Source: Conidiobolus incongruus B7586 (lineage: Eukaryota; Entomophthoromycota; Entomophthoromycetes; Entomophthorales; Conidiobolaceae). From it: 25,175 bases of DNA. Location: NCBI GenBank assembly GCA_000697335.1, contig JNEM01007604.1, positions 1-25,175 on the forward strand, given 5' to 3'. This document shows, in pieces, positions 9,911 through 20,682 of the stretch. The translations under genes and the position numbers were made by a program. The notes below the pieces were generated by a model. The model had not been told where the DNA came from, did not search any database, and worked only from the letters and a program-made list of their open reading frames with translations. Every line of letters begins with the position of its first letter. The stretch's first letter is position 1.

Positions 9911-10979
9911 ATATTTCAATATGTCTAAGGTAATTTTTGTCTCAGGGTAGTTAAATAATTGGCATAATCGATTTATCCACAAGTCTCATCTCTAAATAAT
10001 TATCATAAATTTACTGAATACAGTAATTAACGTTCATTTAGATATTGAAAAATATCATTAAACTCTATTCACTACTTTGTTTTTTTGAAATGTTAATATT
10101 TTCAATCTTATATATATAGAATTAAACTTTTATACTTTTAAAAAAATTAAATAATATTTAATTTTTTAAGAACTAGCAAAATATAAAATAATTAAATATG
10201 ATAAAATAATAATTTTATATATTTTAATATTATAAACTTTATATAATATATTAAATCAATTAAATTCAAAGTATTCAAAAATAACTATATTTATTAAAAA
10301 TTCATTGTATTACTATTTCACAATATATTATAATATCATAATGAATTAAATTGATTTTAACCATTTTTAATATATTTTTACCAATTGATAATTCATAATT
10401 ATTAAACTATTAAAAATATTTCTATTAAATTTTTAAAATTAAAAACTTATTAATAGATTTCGTTTAATATTAATATATTTATAATCAATAATTAATATTA
10501 ATCATAATTATATAATTATATAATTATATAATGATATTTTTTTATTTAAATTAATAATCAAGAATTAATAATTATGAAAAAAATTTAATTATTGATTAAA
10601 TAATTCAATATTCTTCTAATGTTGATTTTAAATTTTCAAATTATAGTTGATTAAATTATATTTTAGAATATATATTATATGAGATGTAAAAATATATAAT
10701 TAAAAAAATTATTAAAAAAAAATTTTATAATTATTATAATATATAATATAATTAAGTTTTAAGTCTATAATATGATATTTAAGTCAATTATAGGTTTAAT
10801 TTAAAATCGCTCTAATAAATATTAATTGTTATTAAAATATGTTTAATACTATTTTAAAAAATTTTTTCATTAATATTTTACCATTCAGATTAGATTTATA
10901 TTGTAGTGTCAATTTGTATAGGATAATTTATTATAAAAATTTTCATAAAAGTTAGATGTAAACGATTTTATAGATCTTT
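9911..10979. other. AT-rich 3' flank of methyltransferase copy 2
   Basis: Nearly pure A+T from about 10080 to 10880, including the TAATTATA tandem. No gene seen. Confidence 0.6.
10505..10532. repeat. Short tandem repeat of TAATTATA, 3.5 units
   Basis: Three perfect 8-base TAATTATA units plus a half unit, in a block of nearly pure A+T. Confidence 0.8.
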
Positions 10980-11885
10980 TTATTTGGATAGTATAATGCA
11001 AAGTCCACCAGCCTTGAGAGGATCAGTAATCGTATCCCAGAAGCCAACAGGGAAGCTTTTATTTTCAAGGCCTTTAGGATCAACTAAGAGTGGTTTCCAC
11101 TCCCATTTGCTGAAACCTGCAGCTTGAAAGCACTCCTCATAAGTAGCCTTACTTAAATAATAATTATCAAATACTGCACCAGTATCCGGGTTACTAGGTA
11201 CAAAGCGGCTAATTTCGATGCGATAACCTTCGTCCATTACATCTTTATAATTATCTTCTACTAATTCGGACCAAAATTTACTTGAAACACCATATTGACT
11301 GTGGTTGTCAAAAAGTCTTCTAGGATCTTTGTTAATATTAATATTAAGAGTAATAAATTTTCCATTGGGTTTAAGACAATTATAAATCGTATTACAAAAC
11401 TCCTGCAGAATAGTTTTGTTGGATGCATAATTCAAAAAGTAACTTGCTACGATTATATCATAGTCCGATGAATTTTTAGAATTGGAACTCTTCAGTTGAG
11501 AAACGTCAGAACGTAAATATTCAATACCTTGAGGATTTTGTTTTTCTATATTTTTAGCAATTGCGATCATTTCATCTGAGATGTCAACCCCAACAATAAC
11601 ATCGATATTTTCAGTGAACCGATTCTTAAGAAATCTAGCAAAATATCCGTCACCACATGCCATATCCATCACTTTGAGGTTCGAAGCATCTTTCATCAAG
11701 GGTTCAACTTCAGTTAGTATAGTGTACTGCTCAACCAGCTGTCTCAAAGGTTGGTCTGTAGTTTTGGAATAAGCCCCAGCCACTTCATTATACTGTAGAC
11801 GTGCGATATCGTTAACAGAGTAACAGATATTATTGTAAAGATGATTCAGGTATTTAGTAGATTCTGTCAAAAGTGAATTAAACAT
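10980..11885 (-). CDS. Class I SAM-dependent methyltransferase, array copy 2
   Basis: Encodes 301 residues in one exon, starting at an ATG that aligns with the starts of copies 1 and 3 and has A at -3. It has the same Rossmann-fold landmarks: VMDMACGDG (72-80), VGVDISDEM (98-106), SDV (126-128) and LKPNGKFIT. The strand-4 block SDYDIIVAS is shifted one residue forward because the variable loop after DVS is one residue shorter; that gap is the only length difference among the three intact proteins. By hand count it is about 79% identical to copy 3, so these two are the youngest pair even though the dead copy sits on the other side of copy 2. Differences are concentrated in the variable loop (about 130-140) and the region near 275-295, which may shape substrate choice. 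The intact frame amid decayed relatives suggests it is still under selection. The substrate is unknown. Confidence 0.94.
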   Translation of the reverse strand: MFNSLLTESTKYLNHLYNNICYSVNDIARLQYNEVAGAYSKTTDQPLRQLVEQYTILTEVEPLMKDASNLKVMDMACGDGYFARFLKNRFTENIDVIVGVDISDEMIAIAKNIEKQNPQGIEYLRSDVSQLKSSNSKNSSDYDIIVASYFLNYASNKTILQEFCNTIYNCLKPNGKFITLNININKDPRRLFDNHSQYGVSSKFWSELVEDNYKDVMDEGYRIEISRFVPSNPDTGAVFDNYYLSKATYEECFQAAGFSKWEWKPLLVDPKGLENKSFPVGFWDTITDPLKAGGLCIILSK

Positions 11886-11947
11886 AATTAAATAAAAATA
11901 ATTTAAATAATAAAATATAATAATAAAAAAATAATGAAATGATCCAG

Positions 11948-11955
11948 TATTTATA
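11948..11955 (-). promoter_or_regulatory. TATA box of methyltransferase copy 2
   Basis: TATAAATA followed by C on the minus strand, 63 bp upstream of the ATG. Seven bases further towards the gene is ATTTCAT (plus-strand ATGAAAT at 11934-11940). The same TATAAATAC, short spacer and ATTTCAT layout occurs at copy 3. The expected 5' leader would be about 30-40 bases. Confidence 0.55.
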
Positions 11956-12052
11956 GTTAAAAATAATGCAATTTACACTCTATAACTAAGATAAGATTGA
12001 TAATTTCAATATGAACCATTAGTATCCAAATAGGGAAATTATTTGATTTTTG

Positions 12053-12190
12053 CAAACATTGAATATTTTAGATCTCAGTATTGAAATTTGGTACTACTTC
12101 AAGTTACCACAAGCAATTATCGCTCTCCAACTCTCTTTTTGAAACGTAATAAAACCCTATTTATATATAAATTTGAATGTATTTAATCAG
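12053..12190 (+). pseudogene. Possible F-box-like gene start, decayed
   Basis: Plus-strand frame reading LNILDLSIEIWYYFKLPQ, then AIIALQLSF, a TGA at 12140-12142, then NVIKPYLYINLNVF in the same frame. The pattern (acidic or hydrophobic start, EIW, a leucine-rich helix, then KPYL about 25 residues later) resembles the beginning of F-box proteins that are abundant in some AT-rich fungi. It has an in-frame stop and no convincing ATG, and I can follow it no further than about 12190. It lies about 170 bp upstream of methyltransferase copy 2, pointing away from it. This is pattern resemblance only. Confidence 0.25.
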
Positions 12191-15100
12191 TATAAAGTTC
12201 AAAACTTCATTATTTGTTTATAAATTTGAATTCGCAAGTTGTTCCTTACACAAAGGTTCTGCTTGAACTTTATATGTAAAAGTGGATTTTAGTATTTGAA
12301 ACTTGTTTTTTTGATTATATTTTATAAAAATTTATTATTTTGAAAAAGAAAATTATAAAAATTTTGTAAGTTTAATAGAATTTTATCATGATAAGTATAA
12401 AATATTAATGGAATCGATTTTTTGTCTAAACCTTATAACTATAAAATTTTAAAAAAAATTTTTTAGGGTAAAATATTATATGATTTGATCGTAAAATTGA
12501 TTAAACCAAGTAATATATTTTATTATTAATAAATAATGGATAACTGTGAAGTAATTCATTCCATTTTTATAATAATCTAATCCAAATTAACAATATAAGA
12601 ACAAATTTATAATCCACTTTGTAATGATTTTAAACTAAATGCAAAATTATTTATAAACCATATATTAATTATATTCATTTTTTATGGTTTATTCAATTAA
12701 GGAATAAGCTTAATATTTTATATTTAAGTAATTGAATAATAAACGTAGAATTTGATATAAAGCATTATTTAATAATTTTTATCAATTAATTAATTCATTG
12801 AAATTAAACATATTAATATTTCAAATCATTTGATAATTTAACTATTTATTTCGAGTATTAAATCATTTTAATACTATAAAATACAAGAACAATACTCGCA
12901 TTTGATTTTCAATAAGACAATTAATTAATAAATATATATTCGAGGTTCTTATATAATCCAAGTTCAATTTTCGGAAATTACATTGGATTAAATATTTTTA
13001 ATATCAATTATTTAAATAGTAATTTTATACTTTAAACAGAACCCATTTTAATACCTTCTTCATTTAACTTAAATTATACTTCAAAATCGTATAAAATTAT
13101 GTTAATATAAATGTTCAAATATAATGAACATTTTATGATGTAAAAATACTCTTTTATTAATTTTCGTTATAGAATTATTAAGAGAAATTGTATCAATTAC
13201 AATATCAAATTGAATAACTATTAATTTGCAGGATATTCATTTTGATACAAGTTAATATTTGTATTATTATAATTACATAAATTAAAAAATTATTATATCT
13301 CATCCTATTAATTTGATTTTAAATTTTAATCCAGATTTAATTATGGATATTTTTAGAAATACAATAGTTTAAATTTTTCTAATAAATTTAATATTAAAAA
13401 ATATAGAGTTAAATTTTCATATATTTAAATTACTATTGAATATTAAATCTTAATATTTTTCGGAATTTTTAATCAATATATAAGAAATAGAGTAAATTTT
13501 TGCATAATAGTCTTTACGATATCAAATTTAAATTAGTATAAATAATGTAGTAATATTCATACTATTTTATACTCTTTCAAATCGTATTAAATATTGACTT
13601 ATTGCCATAGGATTTACTGGTTTTAATCGAATATTTTTTTATCTTAATCAATGTTATCTCAAAATGAAAACCTATACAATTATTTAGTCATGATATATAT
13701 AAAATACTGATTCTACTTAGATTCAATTATAATCATGTTCAATACTGGTCCAATTTCAGATTACAATATTTGATTTATTTTTGAATAATGACTCAACTGC
13801 TGAAAACCTCAATATATAATAAATATATCATTACATCATTAAATCATAATTCAATTTCTCATATTTATCATATATTTGAAATCAAATATTGTTACCAATC
13901 TTTATAATATTAAAACCATTCAAACAATTTAAAACTTGTTCTAAAACCCACAAAAAAATAAATATATTTAAAAGGAAAAATGAACTTAATTTAAATAGAT
14001 TGTTTAAAATTGAATAAGTTTGATGATTTCAATTATTGTAATATATTTTTTTTATATTAAACAATAATTTTTCAAATTTATCATTCAGTTAAATATAGAT
14101 ATTTCTATTTAGACTGAATTCAAAAGGGATTTTATAACAAATTGGAATTAAAAAATTATACAACTGGTTTATATTAATAAATATATATATAATATCATAC
14201 TCCTGATCTTTCTTTTATAAATCCAGTTACATAAAATGTTAATATAAAATTTGATGTGATATTGTTCTGATTCCATCACCATCATCATAGGAGCTTAGAT
14301 TGATTTAAATATTTGGTTTACTTGAAGTCATTTTGATTAACAAAAGTGATCATTCATTTGTAAAGCATCATATTTGAATTTATGATATAATATTAATCTC
14401 AATTTTTCTTCGTCATTATATTTCTCTTTTTATCTTTTAAATATATAATATAAATATTTAATTTCAAGTGATTAAAAAAAATATATTCAATTTTAAAATT
14501 AATAATATTGAGATTTAATATTCTAATTTAAAAAAAAAATTCAATATTTGACTTTTTATCTAACTAATTCAACTTTTATAAAGCTATAAAATTTTTAAAT
14601 ATTTAATTCGTATCAAATATAATTTTATTATTTGCAATTTTAAATTTTTTAAATTATTATAATATGTGATAATATTAATGAATTTAGAATATGTATATAT
14701 ATATACTAAATTTTACTTTAAATAATTTAATCAAACCATAAATATTTCAAATTTAGTATTAAAACAATTATTTACTTATAGTTTTGTCAATTCTAAAGAA
14801 GTTAATAAATAGTTTTTAATAGAAGTTTTTTGGAATTGATATATTACTGAATTACATATTTTGTCATCTAATTAAATAATGTGACAACAAATATAATTTA
14901 TAAGCATTTTATTGTTCTAAAATATCATGATAATTCAAACTGTTATATCATACAACAGATTATAATCATCTGTTATTGTTGATTTAATTATCGATTCTGT
15001 ATCATAATTTTTTTAAATATAACATCATTATTATTAAATTCAATTCATTAGTTAGGATATGAATATTCAAGTCTATTTCATAATATTGATTACACTCAAT

Positions 15101-16246
15101 TTTCAAATTTTTAGATAATAATTATTCATTTCAATGAAAGTTTGATTGAAAGCTTTAACTTCACAGTTGGGTCTTACATAATCTAATCAGCCTTATTGTA
15201 CTTAATATATTGTATTATTATTCAAAATTAACTTGGGATTCTTGATATATAATTTTGATAAGATATTATAATTTATTACAATAAGATATGATTAAATAAA
15301 TATAAATTATATTGTTAAAAATATTTTAACTTATAAATTATTTTATAAATTTTTTATCTCATTAAACTATAATAAATCTAAAAATTAAAAAAAAAACAAA
15401 AATAAATTTATAGTAAAATTATTAATTAATTATAAATATCAATAAAAAATATATATTGTCTAATATGAAACCACTAAATTTTATTTATTATATAATGATT
15501 ATACCTTCAATCAAAATATTGAACATTTTATAATAAAATTCATGATAGAATGAGAATGATACTTACATTCTATAAATTAATTTAATTTTGTTATTGATTA
15601 ATGCTTAATCGCATAAGTTTTGAATTAAATAATATATTAGAAAAATATATTACTCAAAAAAATATTTTTATATTTAATATTAATTTTCAAAGATGATATA
15701 TTATAAGAAGTTATATATCTTATTGGATTCAATGGTTCAAATTTAAAAACCTGAGTAGTAGTAGTAATAATAATACTAGTAGTATTCAATAAAATAATAA
15801 TAATAATAATGTTTTCAAAAAACAATATATATAAATTTAGTAGTTAATCTTTTCTATAATTAACACTTATATTTAATCTTATTTACTCTCACTATTATTT
15901 GATTCAATATTACAGCTATCAATTTTTCTGAATATTTAAACAATTACATTAAAATCTATTTTCAATATAGATAAAATAATAAAGTCTTACTTTATGATGA
16001 TGTTATACTTATTATAATAATATTACTTTTGTTTTTAATCATTATTTAACTATGAGATGTTAATTTGAGAGAAAAATAAATTTTTTTAATGATTTAAATA
16101 TTTATAAACTAATTTATCAATTATTTTATATATAAGTTCTTATTAATGGTTATACCTGAAACGATTAATGAGCAATATATTTTATCCTAATACACCTGTT
16201 GTAAGACTCCATCGCTTACGGTTCCGAAGGTTTCAGAATGATTTAA
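12191..16246. other. 4-kb AT desert, no gene seen
   Basis: Only isolated slightly GC-richer words (for example near 12230-12290, 14265-14300 and 15165-15200) and the trinucleotide repeats at 15755-15810. No frame or structure is convincing. Confidence 0.55.
15755..15810. repeat. Trinucleotide repeats (GTA)n / (AAT)n
   Basis: GTA repeated four times at 15755-15766, then AAT-type units, a short interruption containing CTAGTAGTATT, and another AAT run of about six units. The hydrophobic open frame on the minus strand here (15637-15825) is a by-product of this repeat. Confidence 0.8.
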
Positions 16247-16519
16247 AATGATACTGGTATTAGCGTTGTTGGAAGTAATTTTTTAGATAAAATATCAAGA
16301 TTTGATTACAATTGGATTGTAAATAAGTATGAAACTCAGAGAGATATCTTTATTTCTATAAAGAATTACATATATTTATATCAAAAAAATAACTAAAAAA
16401 TATTAGTTGCATTTATCAAAGCATCATCTATTAACAAGAACATGCCTAATTTTATGACTCATATATTCAACAACACCTATGAAAAAGGTTTCTTGTACAT
16501 TGAATGTAATAATAAATAA
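16247..16519 (+). pseudogene. Unidentified broken coding sequence
   Basis: One plus-strand frame runs 90 codons from 16247 to a TAA at 16517-16519, interrupted by a single TAA at 16394-16396. It reads DTGISVVGSNFLDKISRFDY at the start and, after the stop, VAFIKASSIN, MTHIFNN and GFLYIECNNK. The amino-acid mix is more protein-like than most of the desert. The nearby stretch 16190-16270 has unusual G+C (CATCGCTTACGG). There is no start codon near its beginning, so it could be an exon or relic. No family is recognised. Confidence 0.25.
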
Positions 16520-17161
16520 TCAATATATTTGCACAATCAAATATTACAATAAATCCTCATAATATAAATTATAACTGAATGTTACTTTTTATTATTAAAA
16601 TAAAAAAATTTGTTAAATCTTTAAATTAATAATATTGAAAATAATTATTTACCTTATATAATTTATAACTATATTGATTATTCCTATTAAATTAATTTAT
16701 TTAATTCAAAAATATATTATTAAAATTGATTAAAATTATAAGTATAATTTTTTAATTAATCAAATTTATATTACTTTAATTAATTAATAAATAAATAAAA
16801 TAAAAATTATTCTTATTTCACTATTCTAAATATATTAATTAAATTATTAATTATTCAATAAATTTAATATATATGTATATTAATAAAATTAATAGTTTAT
16901 AATTAAAATTATTGATCTTATAAAAGTATAAAATAAATTTTTTATTAAACAAAAAAAATTTTTTTAATATACTTTTAATAATTTTTTTTATTTCAAAAAT
17001 TTTAATAATAATTAAAATTAATTTATAATATATTTTAAGTTTAAATTTGAATATTAAAATATTTTAATTATAATTAATTTTTTTTTGGTTTTAAGGTAGT
17101 ATTACTCCATATAGTATATTAAAAAAATATTAACTTAAATTTCTTTAATTAATCATAAAAA

Positions 17162-17196
<35 letters not shown>

Positions 17197-17289
17197 AATA
17201 ATGAAATAAATATACATTTTTATTAATATTACTAATAAATTATTATGGATAATTAAAAAAAGCCTCATTCTTTGGGAAAAAATTATAAT
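16520..17289. other. AT desert with microsatellite
   Basis: Almost pure A+T, containing the (ATT)11 array. No gene seen. Confidence 0.6.
17162..17194. repeat. (ATT)11 microsatellite
   Basis: Eleven perfect ATT units, the longest perfect trinucleotide array in the window. It is likely length-variable between strains. Confidence 0.95.
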
Positions 17290-17469
17290 TTAAAGGAATT
17301 TATCTCTAATAAAATATAATACAATGATAATTTTGGTTAAAACAATTATCCATAGTTGCAAAATCTTACATTTGAAACGATTAAAAGGTGATAGATTTTT
17401 GAATTGTTCAATCAATTTCATTAATACCAAATAGAGGAGATAATGCCACGAATTTACCACCCAATCAAT
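17290..17469 (-). other. Open frame fragment of 60 codons
   Basis: The minus-strand frame is open from 17469 to a TAA at 17290-17292; the first ATG (17421) leaves 43 codons. It reads WVVNSWHYLLYL, then KLIEQFKNLSPFNRFKCKIL, then a hydrophobic isoleucine-rich tail. Such tryptophan and proline use is unusual in this desert and suggests a coding remnant. No family is recognised. Confidence 0.2.
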
Positions 17470-18202
17470 TCAAGATATTGAGGAGTTTACCAAGGTGATA
17501 AAATTTAATTTATAAGCTGACAGTTCCAAATTATAATCAATAGAATTATGTCATCATTAATCCTTGAACTTTTTATTAAATCTTTGAATAAATACTCAAA
17601 ATTAGGTGCTAAAAAAATTTATTTTAAAAATAATAGCTCTTATTATGTATTAAATAAATGATTTATATAAAATTCAAGTTATAATTACATATATTCTTGT
17701 TAATATTAATTAAGTAATTATTAATTACACAATTGAGCAAATATTTTTTTTTAAATTTGATTAATATATTAAATCACATATTTAAATTGAGCTCCTCAAA
17801 TCTAAAAAGGAATAGAAGGGGGTTGATTGATTATGGATGGAAATTAAAATTAAAAAAAAATTCATAATTTAATTATGTGAGTGAGGAAGTCATATAGTGG
17901 AAAATATTTGAAAATCTATCATGAAAAATTCACTTGTTAATCCGATATAAAATTTCATTAATCAATTAGTGTCACAAGTTTTTATGTTTTTAATTTCGAG
18001 TTATTTTCAAATTTCAATTAATATAATTTTATTGGTTAAAACAATTTTGGGTAAATAGATGACTATTTTTATAATTTAGAGGAAAATTCTGGCCTCAGAG
18101 CCTGAGAATTGATTGAAATACAAATTCATGCAAAATGCAACTATCTTACAGCAGACCATCTGATGTGCATCGTTTCCTAATGGTGGTATGACTTATACTA
18201 AA
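17470..18202. other. 3' flank of methyltransferase copy 3
   Basis: AT-rich except for 18060-18190, which has more G+C and a small CTCAG/CTGAG hairpin near 18094. No open frame is supported. This may be transcribed 3' UTR or gene debris. Confidence 0.4.
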
Positions 18203-19111
18203 TTATTTTGATAATACAATACAAACAGATCCAGACTCGAGAGGGTCTAAAAGTGTATCCCAGAAACCAGCTGGAAAATTATCATATTGAAGACCTTTAG
18301 GATCAACAAGCAAAGGCTTCCATTCCCATTTGCTGAAGCCAGCTGTTTTAAAGCATTCTTCATAAGTAGCCTTACTTAGATAGTGATTGTCAAAGACAGC
18401 ACAAGTATCTGGGTTACTAGGTACAAAGCGGTTAATTTCGATACGATGACCTTGCTCCATAACGTCTTTATAATTATCTTCTACTAATTCGGACCAAAAT
18501 TTACTTGAAACACCATATTGTCGGTGGTTGTCATAAAGCTTCCTGGGATCTTTTCTAACATTAATATTCAAAGTAATAAATTTTCCATTTGGTTTAAGGC
18601 ATTTGTATATGGTATTGCAAAACTCTTGTAACATAATTTTGTTTTGAGCGTAGTTTAAAAAGTAGCTAGCTACAATAATGTCGTAATCTGAAGCATATTT
18701 TGGATTAGAACAATATGGTAAGAGAGAAACATCAGAACGAATATATTCAATGCCCTGAGGATCTCGTTCTTCGATAGATTTAGCAAGGGCAATCATTTCA
18801 TCTGAAATATCTACCCCAACAATGAGATTAATGTTGTCTGGGTAATGATTCTTAAGAAATCTGGCAAAAAATCCGTCTCCACAAGCCATATCCATAACTT
18901 TAAGGTTAGACAAATCCTTAATAAAAGGGTCCACTTCAGTCAAAATAGTGTATTGCTCAACCAATTGTCTCAAAGGCTCTTCTGTAGTTTTTGAATAAGC
19001 ACTTGCAACTTCATTATATTGTAGTCGAGCAACATCGTTCATAGAATAGAAGATGCTGTTATAAAGGTGATTAAGGTATTTGGTAGATTCTGTCCACAGT
19101 GAATTAAGCAT
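18203..19111 (-). CDS. Class I SAM-dependent methyltransferase, array copy 3
   Basis: Encodes 302 residues in one exon; the ATG has A at -3. Motif I is VMDMACGDG (72-80), with F81 where copies 1 and 2 have Y. VGVDISDEM is at 98-106, SDV at 126-128, SDYDIIVASYFLNYAQN at 141-157, and LKPNGKFITLN at 172-182. After the Rossmann core, the C-terminal third (FVPSNPD, YLSKATYEECF, GFSKWEWKPLLVDP) is shared with both relatives and probably forms the substrate lid. The protein is longer than the roughly 240-260 residues I recall for related small-molecule methyltransferases; the excess is mainly the first 30 residues. It has no signal peptide or transmembrane helix. Coding sequence is visibly richer in G+C than its flanks. 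A small-molecule O-, N- or C-methyltransferase is likely; the substrate cannot be read from sequence. A block at 18060-18190 just beyond the stop is somewhat GC-richer and may be 3' UTR or debris. Confidence 0.94.
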   Translation of the reverse strand: MLNSLWTESTKYLNHLYNSIFYSMNDVARLQYNEVASAYSKTTEEPLRQLVEQYTILTEVDPFIKDLSNLKVMDMACGDGFFARFLKNHYPDNINLIVGVDISDEMIALAKSIEERDPQGIEYIRSDVSLLPYCSNPKYASDYDIIVASYFLNYAQNKIMLQEFCNTIYKCLKPNGKFITLNINVRKDPRKLYDNHRQYGVSSKFWSELVEDNYKDVMEQGHRIEINRFVPSNPDTCAVFDNHYLSKATYEECFKTAGFSKWEWKPLLVDPKGLQYDNFPAGFWDTLLDPLESGSVCIVLSK

Positions 19112-19240
19112 TTTACAATATAATTTAATTATGATATAAAATTATGTAGAAAAATTAAATAAAGGAAGAGGATTATTGAGATGAACTGAATTATTTGATT
19201 AGTAAATATTGTATGTTCAAAATATATGAAATACATTGGG

Positions 19241-19248
19241 TATTTATA
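19241..19248 (-). promoter_or_regulatory. TATA box of methyltransferase copy 3
   Basis: TATAAATAC on the minus strand, 130 bp upstream of the ATG, with ATTTCAT (plus-strand ATGAAAT, 19226-19232) eight bases towards the gene, as at copy 2. The leader would be about 100 bases, the longest of the three. Upstream flanks also match copy 1: plus-strand TATTTATAC, then a run of A. Confidence 0.55.
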
Positions 19249-19322
19249 CTAAAACATAATTGTTTAGTTACTAATAAGGAAATATGTAGGTGGAATAGAT
19301 TTCTCGATAATCAAATGTGTCC

Positions 19323-19508
19323 ATGAACGGAATTTCATGCATATCCATGAACGCTGATATCATTGGATTACAGACTCAACTAAACCGATTGGTACTACAT
19401 TACCTTACCCCAATGAACTGTCACTCTTCAAGAAAAGTTCTTGATCTAAATAAAACTGCTATATTAATTTATTTTTCAAATTCTGAATATAAAAATCTCA
19501 TAAAGTAA
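19323..19508 (+). CDS. Small open frame of 61 codons, hypothetical
   Basis: An ATG-started frame of 61 codons, upstream of and divergent from methyltransferase copy 3 (its start is about 75 bp beyond that gene's TATA box). It contains NADIIGLQTQLNRLVLHYLTP and a more AT-rich tail. A short direct repeat, TCCATGAACG, occurs at 19320-19329 and again about 25 bases later. The first two thirds are GC-richer than the flanks, which supports former or present coding use. No domain is recognised, and a TATA box is not obvious. It could equally be an exon fragment. Confidence 0.25.
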   Translation: MNGISCISMNADIIGLQTQLNRLVLHYLTPMNCHSSRKVLDLNKTAILIYFSNSEYKNLIK

Positions 19509-20245
19509 GCTCACTATAACACAAAATGATGTAATTAAAGTAAATATTAATATATAATTATATAAATAAATTATAATTGATTTTGCTCCTAATATTAATT
19601 TCTTGCAAAATAAATATACTAATTTGAACATTTAATATGTTCGAATCAATAATATTTAACAATCAAACAAATTTGTTTCAATGCATACGTCGGAATTGCC
19701 ATTGCCGTTTATAACTTGTAAAATGATTAGTATTTTAAAAATATATTATTAAATCAATTAAATAAGGAAATGATATTAAAAATCCAAAAAAAATTGTTTG
19801 ACTTTCATACAAATTTAACCTCACTACATTCGAGAATTCAACCCAATTCAAGAAATCAATCTAAAATCACTTAGTGTACTACAAGATTATTGAAAAAATA
19901 AGTAGGAAAAAAAGGGTATCTTATCAATTTAACCATCTAGAATAAATATTTTTAAAATTATGAAAATTAAAAAAGTTTAAAAGGTAATTTACCTTGAACT
20001 TAAATTATTCTATTTTATTATTAAGTGTTAATAAAAAAATTATTTAATTAATCAAAATTTAAATCAAACTTAACTATTAACAATTATTAGGTATATTGAG
20101 TAAATTATTTGGATTAGTAATACAAGCATAATAATTCTTTATTATGAATTAATTCTTTTTAGCTGGATAAAATATTGATTTCCACATTAAAAATATTTAT
20201 TAATTAATTGGAACAGATTTATAATCAATTAAAAGTTTCTGTTAT
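19509..20245. other. AT-rich intergenic DNA
   Basis: No gene. A short GC-richer string (CGTCGGAATTGCCATTGCCG, about 19689-19708) stands out but has no open frame of note. Confidence 0.5.
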
Positions 20246-20682
20246 GTTCTCGGCAACGCTGGAGAGGAGAATGGTAGTCAACTCATTGATCCCGCGTGCA
20301 GAAAGCACGTTCAAGGCAAACCGGACGAGCTGAGGTACATACATGGCTAGCTAATCATTGAGAATACTGCACAAGTTTGGGGAATAGATCACCACTCGGA
20401 GATCAATGGTGAAAAGTTGTCCTGGATCTATTTCGACCAAGTTGGGTAAATAAAATTGATAAATTACCTTGAATTATATTATTTAATTTTTAGGATTGAA
20501 CCGCAAATAGGGAACCGAACTTTGGTAGTGACCAACTGACTTTTTTAAAACTGGTGACAACCTATGAGCTCAAAGACGCATCCATCTTCATGGGGCTCAA
20601 ACTGTGGGTTCCATGGATGAAATGGTTCGCAATCCATATCGTCAGCTGGTTTTTACGAGTAGTTCTTGCTAGTCCGGAGTGA
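20246..20682 (+). pseudogene. Unidentified coding-like island with a candidate 48-bp intron
   Basis: The GC-richest islet outside the methyltransferases. A plus-strand frame from 20246 begins VLGNAGEENGSQLIDPACRK, meets a TAG at 20348-20350, and goes on (TAQVWGIDHHSEINGEKLSW) to a consensus donor GTAAAT at 20446. The acceptor TTTTTAG at 20487-20493 keeps the frame into IEPQIGNRTLVVTN, which ends at a TGA (20537-20539). An overlapping frame, 20530-20682, then stays open for 50 codons (YELKDASIFMGLKLWVPW). The TAG and the frame change suggest a broken host gene. I do not recognise the family. The minus strand also has a short protein-like open frame at about 20548-20650 (EPFHPWNPQFEPHED), so the coding strand is not certain, although the splice signals favour plus. 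Confidence 0.4.

Noticed and set aside
15637-15825. Minus-strand hydrophobic frame of 62 codons
   Set aside because: Created by AAT and GTA trinucleotide repeats giving runs of Ile and Thr; it has no protein-like pattern.
17162-17194. CRISPR-like or satellite array
   Set aside because: A simple ATT microsatellite without spacers or longer units.
3831-19111. Biosynthetic gene cluster around the methyltransferases
   Set aside because: No partner enzymes, transporters or regulators are visible. Only one gene family is present, so a pathway cluster cannot be claimed from this window.
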